In this document: piece after piece, positions 47,051 to 59,019 of the stretch | Layout: each line of letters opens with the position of its first letter | How positions within the stretch are numbered: position 1 is the stretch's first letter | The notes under the pieces: generated by a model | Told to the model about the DNA's origin: nothing | What the model saw: only the letters and a program-made list of their open reading frames with translations | Databases searched by the model: none | Assembly: GCA_024220505.1 (NCBI GenBank) | Contig: JAKZZE010000005.1 | Location: 704,501 to 768,500, forward strand | From: Rhizopus arrhizus | Taxonomy: Eukaryota; Mucoromycota; Mucoromycetes; Mucorales; Rhizopodaceae | Reading direction: 5' to 3' | Length of the DNA stretch: 64,000 nt | Made by a program: the position numbers and the translations under genes

Positions 47051-49075
47051 TTATACCAAGGAATCAAACGATTGGTCATAATATACAGGTACTTCATTAG
47101 CCAAGATTTTTCCAAAGTTCTTTGCATGATGTAAAAGAGAGCGAACGTTTTCTTCCTCGGTTCCCAAGAATTGACGTAAATTCCATGATGGTGCTTCTCC
47201 AACTCTCAAGCAAAGGTTCTCAGCAAGCCTGTTGAGCCATGTTTCCCTATACATAGATACTTTGTACTGAGAACGGTGAGGATCAATGCCTGAGAGGTCC
47301 AAAGGTAAATCTTTGTCTTCACGTTCAATTTGTGTAAAGTCCCACAGCTCTTCTTTACAGATTTCGACAATAAAATCATTCCAACTGTATCTCCACTTGG
47401 TCTTTTGAGTCACAGTTTCTGGATTGTAATCAAGTACAGAGACAAGAATAAGTCGACCGTTGGGATTCAATCTTAAGTTATGTGAGAATTTTTCGTGTGG
47501 AGCGTTCATGTCATCACTAGGGAGACGACGAGCATACTGCAATTTAAGATCCCATGAATAAGGTCTTTCAGGATCAAAGCAGCTAATGTCCACGAGATCA
47601 GTGCATTCTGTTACCGTGCTCCACAATCCACGTTCACCTTTATCTGTAAACGCAACATCCATTCGTGTTCTCCACATTTCGCCTCGTTCCACTTCTCTCT
47701 TTCGTGATTCTTTAGGAGTAGCAGCGACAGGATGTTGATCAGCTATGATGACAAAAGAGGCTCTTGGATTGTCCGAAAATTCTTGGCCGTGAGCACCAAG
47801 GTATTCAAATAACGAGTCAAGGTTTTCTCGTGTTTTGCTAATACAAGGAGCTAATACTGAGTTGAATTTGGGCTTATTGAACATATTATCGCTCACGTAT
47901 TCAATTGTTAAGTTTTTATCATCTTTTCTGGGGAAATCGACTAAACAGATGGTACCATAACGGATTTTCATACGTATATCCCAATCCTTAAGACGCAAGC
48001 TTTCCAAACCTCTATCCAAAATAGACTCTATCACTTTCTCGTTACGTTCATCCAATGACTTGACTCTTTCAGGGAGTTCACATTGTGTTGGATTGACATC
48101 TGTAAAATTGATCAAGTCGTGCTTTACGTATAAACCTGTTGAAATTGTCTCAAAGAGACGTTGCTTTTCTCGCAAAGTCATTTCTGTCTCCTGTGAAACG
48201 TATTCATAAAGAACAAAATCCGAAGGCAACTTGCGATACTTTAACATCAAATTTCCTGTAGGCTGCTGCATCAATCTTGCTTTACCTCCTTCAGGCACAC
48301 GAGTGCAGCGCAGGTGCCAGTTTCGAAGGCGAGAGGCGGCCATCTTGACGTTTTCTTCCTCTCCTGAGGATAACCGAAAGACACCTAATTGAGGATCGTA
48401 TTCTATAAATGTTTTACAATCTACTCGAATTTCATTCAGATACGATTCATTGTTTCCCAATAAATGCGCAATAGAGACAGATCTGTCTTGGGGTATATAA
48501 TAAACAGAGTGATAGGATTGTTTTTCAGCAGGTTCTCCCAAATATCGTTTTTCTTCCAAGATTCTTTGCTGTCTCTTTTCCTCTCTTCGTTTTTCCTTCT
48601 CGGTCAATTCACGTTCAGGTCGACTCCATTTTTTGGTTGTTCGACTAGGCATTGGATCTTCCTCAGTGATACGGTTGGCGAGTAAAGTTAAGTGCCGTTT
48701 GGCCTTGTCTCTCGCTTCAGTATCACCCCAGATATCAATTTGGTGAAGTGAATTGTTGTAAGCAAGATATACACCTGTGGCGCGTGCAATTTCATTCATA
48801 CGTTTTTTTTCAGGCCCCAAAATTTGAAGAGGGGTACAATGGGGAGGTAGAACCCAATAATCACCAGGTAAACCAGAGGATCGTGTTCTTTCAACAGAGA
48901 AACTGTCTGCAGTGGAAGAGGCTCGACTGTTGCTGCGACCACTAACAAGTGTTGAACTGTCATCAAATAAAGGACGCGGCAATCCAGGTGGTGCTTGTTC
49001 AAGTTCGTCATCTCTCCAACCCTCATCGCCAGAAGAATCGTCATTTTCTCTTTGTTGATAAGAATGGTCTGTCAT
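47051..49075 (-). CDS. KH-like domain protein, conserved fungal family of unknown function
   Basis: Single exon, about 674 residues from MTDHSYQQRENDDSSGDEGW (49075). The longer open frame upstream reads a Phe/Tyr-rich 5' UTR and is not used. An acidic and Ser-rich N-terminus is followed by a KH-like region: WVLPPHCTPLQILGPEKKRM, NEIARATGVYLAYNN, IDIWGDTEARDKAKRHL. A basic coiled segment (ELTEKEKRREEKRQQRILEE) and a second KH-like repeat (VDCKTFIEYDPQLGVFRLSS, VKMAASRLRNWHL) come next, then a long C-terminal globular part. The GPEKKRMNEIARATG segment corresponds to the nucleic-acid-binding loop of KH domains, so RNA binding is likely but not demonstrated. No name is assigned. It is divergently transcribed from the aladin gene. 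Confidence 0.8.
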   Translation of the reverse strand: MTDHSYQQRENDDSSGDEGWRDDELEQAPPGLPRPLFDDSSTLVSGRSNSRASSTADSFSVERTRSSGLPGDYWVLPPHCTPLQILGPEKKRMNEIARATGVYLAYNNSLHQIDIWGDTEARDKAKRHLTLLANRITEEDPMPSRTTKKWSRPERELTEKEKRREEKRQQRILEEKRYLGEPAEKQSYHSVYYIPQDRSVSIAHLLGNNESYLNEIRVDCKTFIEYDPQLGVFRLSSGEEENVKMAASRLRNWHLRCTRVPEGGKARLMQQPTGNLMLKYRKLPSDFVLYEYVSQETEMTLREKQRLFETISTGLYVKHDLINFTDVNPTQCELPERVKSLDERNEKVIESILDRGLESLRLKDWDIRMKIRYGTICLVDFPRKDDKNLTIEYVSDNMFNKPKFNSVLAPCISKTRENLDSLFEYLGAHGQEFSDNPRASFVIIADQHPVAATPKESRKREVERGEMWRTRMDVAFTDKGERGLWSTVTECTDLVDISCFDPERPYSWDLKLQYARRLPSDDMNAPHEKFSHNLRLNPNGRLILVSVLDYNPETVTQKTKWRYSWNDFIVEICKEELWDFTQIEREDKDLPLDLSGIDPHRSQYKVSMYRETWLNRLAENLCLRVGEAPSWNLRQFLGTEEENVRSLLHHAKNFGKILANEVPVYYDQSFDSLV

Positions 49076-49258
49076 TATTTTTAAATAAATATAAAAAGAA
49101 AGTAATAAAAAAAAAAAAAAAAAGCAAGATAAATATGTGCTCATGTTAGAAAGCGGCATAAGGCGGCTTAGCTGATAAATTGTTTTTTTTTTTAACGGCA
49201 GCAAAACTGAATAAATGCGCGTCTTTTTTTCTTTCTTAAAACAATCAATAATCATAAT
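49076..49258. promoter_or_regulatory. Bidirectional promoter between KH-like gene and aladin
   Basis: Only 183 bases separate the two divergent start codons. It contains A/T homopolymers (A17 near 49108, T11 near 49182) and GCGGCATAAGGCGGC-like words around 49153-49168. No clear TATA box on either strand. Confidence 0.6.
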
Positions 49259-51034
49259 ATGGAATACACTCCACCTGACCAAAATCATGGAGCAGTAGCA
49301 GAATATAATGGAGATATAAGTAAAATAAAAAGAGAGCATTTGCATAGTAATTTAGCTAATCCTGTGTAGTTTACGTTGAAAACAACGACAGTCTTGCATT
49401 AAAGGCTATTATAAATGACAAGGTAAAATGTAAAATTCGTATGGATAGAATATAAGCTATATATTAACATTAACAACTTGAAGATACCTTTATATTCTTC
49501 TATCACATTTAAAGCAATAGAGCACGAAATACCAAACTATGTGAATACAGTAAATTCTGAAGAGCATTCAATCTTTGAAGAGAAATACAACCAGTTAGTA
49601 AACTATGTTGATTCAAAATGGAACAAAAGGTAACAAAAAAAAACCTCCAAGCATACAAAACTAAATATTATACTCGTAGCTTGACTGCTATTCAAACAAC
49701 GTAAATAGATTGTGAAATAATATGATTTTACTTAAAAATATTTTATAGTGAAGCTTATGAAAGAGTCAAACAACTTTACAATTACATAAACAACACTTAC
49801 TTGACACCAGAGACTGGACTCCCAAAAGACATAGAGATAAATACCAATGGCTTATTTAAAAGTGTTGCTTGGCATCCTCATCAAGATATGTTAGCAGTTG
49901 CAAGCAACGCAGATTGCATTTATTTATATACAAAAAAAGATTCAATGTGGACATGCCAAGTACTTGAACACAAATTGATGAAGGACATTCGATGCATTCA
50001 ATGGAAGACAAAGGCAACAGGTACACTTGCAGTTGGATGCAAATCAGGTGTTTGTGTTTGGACAATTGAGAGTCATATCAATTACGACCAAGGCATTCGC
50101 TACCATCCTGCAGCTTCCATGAGATATTTTGATTATCCTGAATGTGTTACTGCCTTGGCTTGGGATCCTTCACCTGGCAGCCACTTGCTTGCCGTTGCCT
50201 CCTCTGCTTCAAGTATGCTTACTGTTCAAGATGTGTTACTGAACCGAACAGTCTGTCTCAAGCGTTACAGTAAAGGCACAACTTTATTACGCTGGAGTTA
50301 TGATGGTAAATGGTTATTTGCAGGTGGTGCAACTGGAATTTCCCGTTTATGGAATAGTGATGACTGGACATCAAAGCAGTTGAAAAACCCACCCGGATTG
50401 TGGGTTCAAGCAGCATGCTGGTTACCTGATAACACAACACTTTTATATTCAATGAAGGGAAAGAATGATATTCACGCGTTATGCCTTTCTGGGTCTACAT
50501 TTAAAAATGGCAAGTAAACAGAAAGTGGAAATGATAACCAAAAAAAAAAGGACTAAACAATATAGAAACATAGAAATATGGGACATTAAAATCAAATCAG
50601 TTAATGCGCCTAATACAGATTCTAATGTAATTAGAGATCTATGTATTGACAGTCGACATGGACAAAGACTGGCTGTTATTTTTGAGGATTCAGCTTTTAT
50701 TGGAATTTATAATGTTCAAATTTCACCTTTGAACTTGCGTGAAAAGAATATATTTACTTCAATGTAAGTTGATTTATTACCTCTCTTTTTTTTTTCGAAT
50801 CCAATATTTATCTATTTATACAGTGGATATTTACGTGGAGCAAAAGTGGAATATGAAGTGGATGGAGCAGTTAAAGTAACTCCTTTAAAAGATGACGCAA
50901 GGCCTTTACATATTTCTTTTTCATCATCTTACAAGTATGGAGCTGTATTGGCTGTTGCATGGGATAATGGCACAATGTCATTCGTCACTCATACTTTTAA
51001 ATCAGATAAAGATTTTAATAATCATTTTATGTGA
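49259..51034 (+). CDS. Aladin-like WD40 nucleoporin
   Basis: Six exons join in phase: MEYTPPDQNHGAVAEYNGDI (start 49259) / YVENNDSLALKAIINDK / IPLYSSITFKAIEHEIPNYV / SEAYERVKQLYNYINNTYLT onward / EIWDIKIKSVNAPNTDSNVI / GYLRGAKVEYEVDGAVKVTP to a stop at 51032-51034. About 480 residues. WD-repeat blocks are visible: FKSVAWHPHQDMLAVASNAD, CIQWKTKATGTLAVGCKSGV, VTALAWDPSPGSHLLAVASS, LLRWSYDGKWLFAGGATGIS and ACWLPDNTTLLYSMKG. The order and the GVCVWTIES and SGST features match aladin (AAAS), a nuclear pore subunit. Several exons are too short to show as open frames but fit by splice phase. Confidence 0.85.
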
Positions 51035-51163
51035 ATAAATTTTAAAGCAACTTGTTTATTATATGAATTGCTTACATGTACTTTGTTTTCTCTTCTTTTT
51101 TAAATACATATGATATGATAGTAAAAAGAGAAAGGTGAGGGAAAATATTTACAAGAGTTTTTT

Positions 51164-54138
51164 TTAATGATTTTTCAAGCAAGATTTCTGAAGCCATGGA
51201 TGCTTCAAGGCTTCGTCTGGTTTCATACGTTTCTCTGGATCCCATGTTAAACACTTCATAACAAAATCCACAAAATGTTCATCAGAGCTATGTAAAGCGT
51301 GCTCCAAAGACTTTGTACCAGGCTTCCTTTTTCTGCCTTTAGAGTTAGGCACAATGCGTGGATTGTCAAAAGAATCTATATACATTATTAATACAAGGAA
51401 CGAATTATACGTTTGTATGTGAAATACCAAAAAATAATTTTCGTCTGCTACTCTTTTCAATGAGATAATGATCAGGCACATCAAGTATCTCCATAATACA
51501 AGCCAACTGTTGCTGTTCATTTTCACCAGGAAATAAAGGATATCCTGTGTATAGCTCTGCTAATATACAACCTGTACTCCACATATCAATGGCCGTATTA
51601 TAGTTTATTCCCATAATCACTTCTGGTGATCGATAAAATCTACTTTGAATATAAGTGTACACTGTATTATATAAAAATAAGTCAAGATATAAGACTACAG
51701 TTATTATTTGCTACCTTTTTCACTTTCGAGACAGGAACTACCAAAATCAATTACTTTAATTAAACTTTTTTCTGAATGTCTTAGCAAAATATTCTAAAAT
51801 AATAGATTTGAGTTTAAAGTGATAATAACAGTAACATTTCACTTACTTCTGGCTTTAGATCACAATGAATTAATTTGTGCTTTTGTAAAAGTACAAGAGA
51901 GTTTAATAATTGAGTAGCAAACCTAACATAAACAGATAAAATATAAACAAAATGGAATTCATTCTACTGTTTTGCTTACCTTTTAACGAGGCCCATACTA
52001 AACCCTTGATATCCGCCACTTTTAATAAACTCATACAAATTAATACTCAAGCATTCAAAGACAATACATAAATGATTACGAAACGTGAAATGGCCCAGCA
52101 TTCGAACGTTATTATGTTTATCCTCAGGATCCCAAGAGATAAGACTCTCAAGTATCTTGATTTCTGTGAGTGCTTGGGCGTGAAACCTCTTTTTGTTTCT
52201 AATAATCTTCACGGCTACTGTTTGACCTGATCGATGATCAAAGCATTTTAATACTTGTCCAAATGAACCTTTACCCATCACATCCATCACTTCATAACGA
52301 TAGTCCAAGTGATCCCTGAGCTGAATAAGATAATCGCCTCGATCATCGTCATAACCAAAGTTACATATCGAATTACTGGGACTAGCTGGCCTCTTATTTG
52401 CATGATGTCCGACAAAGTAAATATGCTCATATTGAAGCATTTCTGTCTTTTCATATGAAGTCAAGTTAAATTGATATAACTTTTGTGCCGCTGCAATAAA
52501 GTATAAGTCTCCTTTTTTTGTTTTCTTTAGTATACGTGTATACATATTACCTTCTGGTGTCATTGCAACACGCATTAAAATTTTAGGATGAGTCGAGTTC
52601 TTTTTGTGATCATCATCTGATGTAATCGAAGGTCCCTTTCCTCTCAGCACAATCTCTGCCTTTCCTCCTATTTTTTCTTGTTCCATTTTTGCTGTCCATA
52701 ATTTACTTTCTTCCACCAAGCCCTGTAATCGCTCATGTAAAGTTGATATCCTTTTTTTTGATGCCATACTGGCTATTGTACAGACCAATTATTATAAGAT
52801 ACCTTCAAACAAAAAAACAAAAAAAAAAAAAACTTACTACTTTTAGAAGAGGCAGAAGTTGGAGCTGTCCTTAAAGAAGATGTTGTAGCTGAAAGAGATG
52901 TTTTTCCAGAAGGTTGTGGTGTGATAAAATTCGAATTATTGTTCTTTCGTAACAAATTCTCATCTGTACTTTTGTTGGATTTGCTTGCTTGAAGTTTGGG
53001 AGTCAAGGCATGACTTAATTTTGGTTTTTGAAGAGGCTGTCGTTGTATACATGTACTTTTGCTGCCTTTTGCTGCCAATAATCTTCCGGGTTCCTTGGTC
53101 GTCGTCGTCAATGATTTTGTTGTGGTACTTGTACCGGGTAAAGGTATTCTTGTAGGTGTCTTTGCTAAAGTACGAGTGGCCTTTATTGATGAAGGTATAT
53201 TTAATGGTTCAACTTTCATAGGTGGCAATGTTAAAGGTACAGGGGCAGGTGGTACAGCAAGACTTCCGGGTAAAGTCTTTAAAAAGAAATATGATATTAG
53301 AATCCTTGTTTTATACACTTCATCTTTTCCCTCCTTACATTACCTTTCCCCTTTTTCTTCTTGTTATCGGCACTGTTCCAGTACCTAATTTTACATTTTT
53401 GATTGTTGCTGTTGTGATTGTTGATGTCTTTGTTGATGCGTTATTAGTGATACTTAGCTTTAGTTTGCGTGGTTTTATGTCTGATATGTTATTGCTGGTA
53501 TTGTTCTTGAATTTGCTTAAATAGTCATCTATACTTTTATAGTCGGTTGTCCGTCCCTGAACCTTCTGCGTTCTTAATAGCTGAGGCGAGGCGCGAGTTT
53601 GTTTTCTTAAATTGGCTGTTAGGGTTGTTGCACGTGGGGTAGTGCTTGAGCTGATTCGAGGAGATTCAATTTTAGGTGATGCTTTGGACAATGCAGAGCG
53701 CGTTGTAGTAATCGAAGAAGGGCCAATCGGTTTTTTACTTGACTCAACTGGATATTTAGACTTTCTATAAGATGATTGACTTGTACTACTGCTACTACTA
53801 CTTGTACTTTTCTCTCTTGATAAAGGGACTACAGTGGCAAAATCATTTTGTTCTTGTTCCTCCAATAGTTCTTTCCACTTTCCAATCTTTTCGTTCTTTG
53901 TAGTAGTTTGATTTCTTAATCGATAACTTGCTAATCTTTTTGCTGATGCAGCAATCAAGTCTTCAAGATCTTCCAATGTAACGTCATCCAAGTGTTTATG
54001 TTTTGCTTCTTGAGATTTTCCTGAATTTGTTACTCCTTGTTTTCTTTCGGCCGTAAATGTAGACGTAACTGAATTCCAAGGTTCCTGAGATGTTGTTGAA
54101 TTCGGTTCATACTCGGTGATTAGCTGAAAACCCGACAT
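51164..54138 (-). CDS. DYRK-family dual-specificity kinase (class II, Pom1/DYRK2-like)
   Basis: Seven exons on the minus strand, about 850 residues. The long basic, Ser/Thr-rich N-terminus (54138 to about 52790, [20 protein letters not shown]) is disordered. It joins by AGT A/CC to [25 protein letters not shown]-homology box ([13 protein letters not shown]) precedes the kinase: [62 protein letters not shown] (the Y-x-Y activation loop), [20 protein letters not shown] and a C-lobe ending [20 protein letters not shown]. The catalytic residues are intact. Class II DYRKs autophosphorylate the activation Tyr and act in polarity, cell-cycle timing and stress signalling. Stop at 51164, 130 bases from the convergent aladin stop. 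Confidence 0.93.
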
Positions 54139-55669
54139 TATTAATTATCACAATACCAACAACAAAGCTCTACATAACTTGCTAAATATTTCATAAAACA
54201 TTCTTTTATATTTTATTTTACCTTTTTCAATTGCCTGATAGTTTCCTCTTCTTCTTTTATATATTTTTTTGTTTTGTTTTGCTTTGTTTTGTTTTGTAAT
54301 TGAGAAGAAACTATTTTTTTAAAGTGAAAAAAAAAAAGAGGACAGGAAAGAAAGAAAAACAAAAAAAAAAAAAAGAGAGAGAGAATTAAAGTCTGAATTT
54401 TAAATTAACATGCTTCTCCTTATACCTTTTTTCTCTCTCTCTTTCTCTCTTAGTTTCCCCTCCAAATCACTGATTAAGCTGCACGTCGGTTCTTTTTTTT
54501 TCCTTTTTTTTTTGTTTTCTTCTTCTCTTGCTTCCAGAATAAAGATGATTGGTTTGAGCATCGAATAACGTGAATGGCTTGTAAGACAATGTGTTATATT
54601 AGTAACAAGGCGTTCAACTATAAATAAATTCAAATTCTTCCTTTTTGTTGCACATTCAAGAGATGTATCTTAATGATACACACTTCAAAACAGTGGACCT
54701 GAATCAATCCACTGCCCCCCCCCCTCCACCCCCTGCATACTTGTTTATAAATTTAAAAGAAGAGTTTTTAGAAATAGTTTATTAATTAATAAGCTACCAT
54801 AATACTTTAGTCATTTAATAAGTCTTATTTTTGTACGAGTAGTGAAGTCATATTTTTTTCATTGTTTTAAAAAAAAAGACCTCCTTTTGGTTAAACAAAG
54901 GGGGAGATTCGGGGTTTATTCTGCATAGTAACTAATTCAAACTCCATATTAGCAATTATCTCTTGCAGTATAGATACGCGACTAAAAAAAAGAAAGGACT
55001 TGATTAATAAATAATAAACGATTAAAATAAAAGTAAATAATATAAGTCCTAATTGATTGACAAAGGAGGCTTTGAAGTATTTGAATAAGTATTTTTTTTG
55101 TTTTTTTTTTTTTTTTTTGCTTTAGTTTTTTTTTTTCCCAAGCGCATACCGAACTTGTTGTCATCCAAATAATAATAAAGTTGCATATTCCATAAATGTT
55201 CATGAGCCGCTTTGGTATTATTTTTTTTTAATAGCTTTTGACTTTGACAGCCACTGATAAATTATTATATGACATTGACTATGATGAACACATTCAGATG
55301 CTTTGATTATACGAATAAAAGCCTGCACAAAGTTATCAATCTCACTGTGCTTTCTTTTAAATGATGTTGTAACTTTTTAGGTTATTAAAGAAAGAGAATA
55401 CTTTATTGAGTACATTTTGGTGCTCTAAACCTATCGTCTGTCTTACCTTGCGATGAATATTGTTAGTGATGAATCCAAATAGCGTCATTTATTCGTAAAT
55501 TGAATATGATCATGTATCTTTACTATCTTAAAAATAAAGGTCATTTAACTATTCTCATGGAAAAATTAGATGATCTCGTAGATACATCATTTATTAATCC
55601 TATCTCAAAAAAATGTACAACTTTTTATTTTATTTTTTTTAGAAAAGCTAAGCCAAACGATAAAGAAGG

Positions 55670-55719
<50 letters not shown>

Positions 55720-56526
55720 AACCGTAGATATTGAGTGTGATTTATTAGAGATTGCTATAAATCCTTATAGCTATCAGTTTTTTTTTTTTTTTTTATTTTT
55801 TTTTTTTTTTTTTTTGGTTGATGCCACAATCTCAAAATAGGTTATATTCTAGTCGTATCGGGATTTGTTAAAAATCAAACATGGAAAAGCAGTAAGGGAA
55901 TCTAACAACAATAATACACCTTCATATTTAATGTAATTAAATAAAGCCAGATTCTATTTCCCTTTATTTTACTTTAAAGTGACATTTATCAAAGCAGAAA
56001 AGCGATCTACGCGTATGAAAAAGTTGATTTGCTGTGAAGGTCCTTGTGCGTACATGTACACTCTTTAATCCTTACCATGTATCTCCTCTTATTGCACTCT
56101 TATTTCTCAATTATTTTAACAATACAAACACGAGATAACAATTGATATCGTGCTAAATCAAGACCCAAAGGAGGGAAGAAGTAAAATGCATGCATTTTGT
56201 GTCACATTTATTTATTTATTTTCTCTTTTTATGGAGCACTTTCTTTAATGAATCGCACACTACACGTTTATGTAATAAAAATAAAGGGATGTCTTTCTAT
56301 TCTAGATTATAAGTGCAAGTAAACTCTTTATACAAAGGGACCCAAAGGATTCAAGTATCAATAATGAATCTCCGCTATCTTCGTACGACATTAAACGTTA
56401 CCTTTTTGTGTTTCCTTCACCTCCCAGCCCCCCTTCTCTCTCTCTTTTTTTTTTTTTTTTTTTTTTTTTTTCATACGAATTTTTTTATTCTTCTTTTTTT
56501 TTTTCTTCTTCTTCTTTATTTTAATA
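54139..56526. other. Long intergenic region rich in homopolymers
   Basis: Between two divergent genes (DYRK and RSR1). Contains a C10 run at about 54716-54725, several T and A tracts, the A46/T37 inverted homopolymers at 55672-55815 and a CT/T tract just upstream of RSR1. No gene can be supported. Confidence 0.5.
55672..55815. repeat. A46 ... T17-A-T20 inverted homopolymer pair
   Basis: A run of 46 A (55672-55717), a 60-base spacer, then 17 T, one A and 20 T (55778-55815). The flanks also match weakly (ACCAACC after the A run against TTGGTTG after the T run, in another register). It can fold as a long A-T stem. Confidence 0.8.
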
Positions 56527-57189
56527 ATGAGAGAATATAAACTTGTTGTTCTAGGTTCAGGAGGTGTTGGTAAATCTGCTTTGGTAATAGAATAAAATGT
56601 ATTATTTTATTATATATTCACATATCATATGGACTGTAGACTGTTCAATTCGTTCAAGCTATTTTTGTAGAAAAATATGACCCAACGATTGAAGATTCAT
56701 ACAGAAAACAAGTTGAAGTAGATGGATATCAGTGTATGCTTGAAATATTAGATACAGCAGGAACAGAACAATTTACTGCTATGCGTGACCTTTACATGAA
56801 AAATGGACAAGGCTTTGTACTTGTATTTTCTATTACCCTTAAATCCACTTTAACTGATCTTAATGAAATAAGGGAACAAATCATTCGAGTGAAAGGTTCT
56901 GATAATGTAAGGAGTATTTTGTTATAAGGAGATAAAAGATACTTATGCGCTCTATTAGGTGCCTATGGTATTAGTGGGTAATAAATGTGATTTGGAGAAT
57001 GAAAGAGCCGTGACAAGAAATGAAGGTATGGAATTATCACAGCAGTGGGGAGGAAAACCCTTTTATGAAACATCAGCAAGGTTCAAGATTAATGTGGATG
57101 AAGTATTTTATGACGTGGTTAGACAAATCAACAAACAAAATCCACAAAAAGATAAAATGAAAAAGAAGTTCAAATGCCTTATTCTTTAA
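56527..57189 (+). CDS. RSR1: Rap/Rsr1-type Ras-family GTPase
   Basis: Three exons, 56527-56583, 56640-56906 and 56959-57189, in phase, give 184 residues. [19 protein letters not shown] has the P-loop with Gly at the usual site. The effector loop is [14 protein letters not shown], switch II is [15 protein letters not shown] with the Thr characteristic of Rap/Rsr1 (Ras has Gln), followed by NKCDL and ETSAR. The C-terminus is [11 protein letters not shown], a polybasic stretch plus a CaaX box ending in Leu, which predicts geranylgeranylation. Rsr1 marks sites of polarised growth upstream of Cdc42. It is transcribed towards the RAS gene, with 225 bases between stop codons. A long CT/T tract lies just before the start. 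Confidence 0.95.
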
Positions 57190-57414
57190 CTTTCTCTCTT
57201 TCTTTTTTTATATTATTATTTTACTATTTTACTATTATATTATTATAAATATACACACAACAAATACCACACAAATACACACAATTCAAAACATATTTTA
57301 TATTAAATAAAAAAAAAAATATTTTTATTTTGCTGTTACCACATACACGTGTGATTGTATATTAAATAATTATAAAAAGTATTAAAAAAAAAAAGGTATA
57401 AAAAAGAAAGAGAA

Positions 57415-58222
<808 letters not shown>

Positions 58223-58366
58223 AATATAAAGTCTTTCTTAACCGAGATTGTTTGTAAGGTAGAAAAAAAAAAAAAGAAATAAAAAAAGAATATTCAGTTT
58301 TTTTTTTTTTTTTTTTTTTTTTTTTCATTGTGATTTTTTAGGTTCCGAAAATAAACCAATCAGATT

Positions 58367-58843
58367 TTATTTTAAAAAAGTAGTAGCATTCTTTTCAAGT
58401 ACAAGGGCTCTAAGCCATGCTGCCTCTCTTTCTAAATCTTTCACTCGTTCTTCTAATTGTCTTGCCTTCATTTCCATTTCCTCTGTTTGCTGCTTTAAAG
58501 TTTGTTCTCTCATTTTCTTTTTTAATCGAAATCTTGCTGAAGCTGCAGTATTTCTCTTTCTTTTATCATCTTCTACAATTGCATCTTTTAACTTGGCTGT
58601 TTGCTTCTTTTTGGATGGCATAGGAACAGATGAGCTAATGACTTTGTGATTAGATAAGACAGGAGCGGGTGCAATAGGTGCATAAAAATCTTGATCATTA
58701 AATAGTTTTGCCTCAGATCCTGGTTGAACATCAAATGTGAATTGAGCATTAGCCCAAAGTGCAAGCTCCTCTTCTCCAAGTGTATTTTCTGAAATATCGA
58801 CTGAAGGATCTTCTAATAAATTTAATGCTGAAATGTATGACAT
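58367..58843 (-). CDS. bZIP transcription factor, Met4/Cys3-like
   Basis: Single exon, 158 residues from MSYISALNLLEDPSVDISEN (58843). An acidic N-terminal activation-like region (LGEEELALWANAQFTFD) leads to the basic region DDKRKRNTAASARFRLKKKM with the N-x-x-A-A-S-A-R signature. A leucine zipper follows (QLEERVKDLEREAAWLRALV). The RNTAASARFRxKKK variant and the W-L-R-x-L-V-L-E-K ending are typical of the Met4/Cys3/Zip1 group that controls sulfur assimilation genes. Targets cannot be read from the sequence. An upstream Met in a Phe-rich stretch (58927) is judged to be 5' UTR. It lies 144 bases upstream of the RAS start in the same direction. Confidence 0.87.
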   Translation of the reverse strand: MSYISALNLLEDPSVDISENTLGEEELALWANAQFTFDVQPGSEAKLFNDQDFYAPIAPAPVLSNHKVISSSVPMPSKKKQTAKLKDAIVEDDKRKRNTAASARFRLKKKMREQTLKQQTEEMEMKARQLEERVKDLEREAAWLRALVLEKNATTFLK

Positions 58844-59019
58844 GTGTTGTAGATGAATAAATAATAAAAAGGGGTGAAATATGTTTGCAGTGAAAAAAAA
58901 AAAAAAAAGATTTTTTTTATTAGCCAATGAACATTAAGTTGTGTATAAAATATATAACAAATGAATTACATAAAAAAAAAAGTTATACAGAAATAATAAA
59001 GTAAGCGAGTATATATAAA

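Noticed and set aside
49076..49345. 90-residue N-terminal extension of the KH-like protein
   Set aside because: Phe/Tyr/Ile-rich low complexity that overlaps the first exon of the divergent aladin gene. MTDHSYQQREN is a much better start.
55500..55727. 75-codon frame ending in poly-Lys
   Set aside because: The C-terminus is simply the A46 homopolymer translated. The rest has no recognisable motif.
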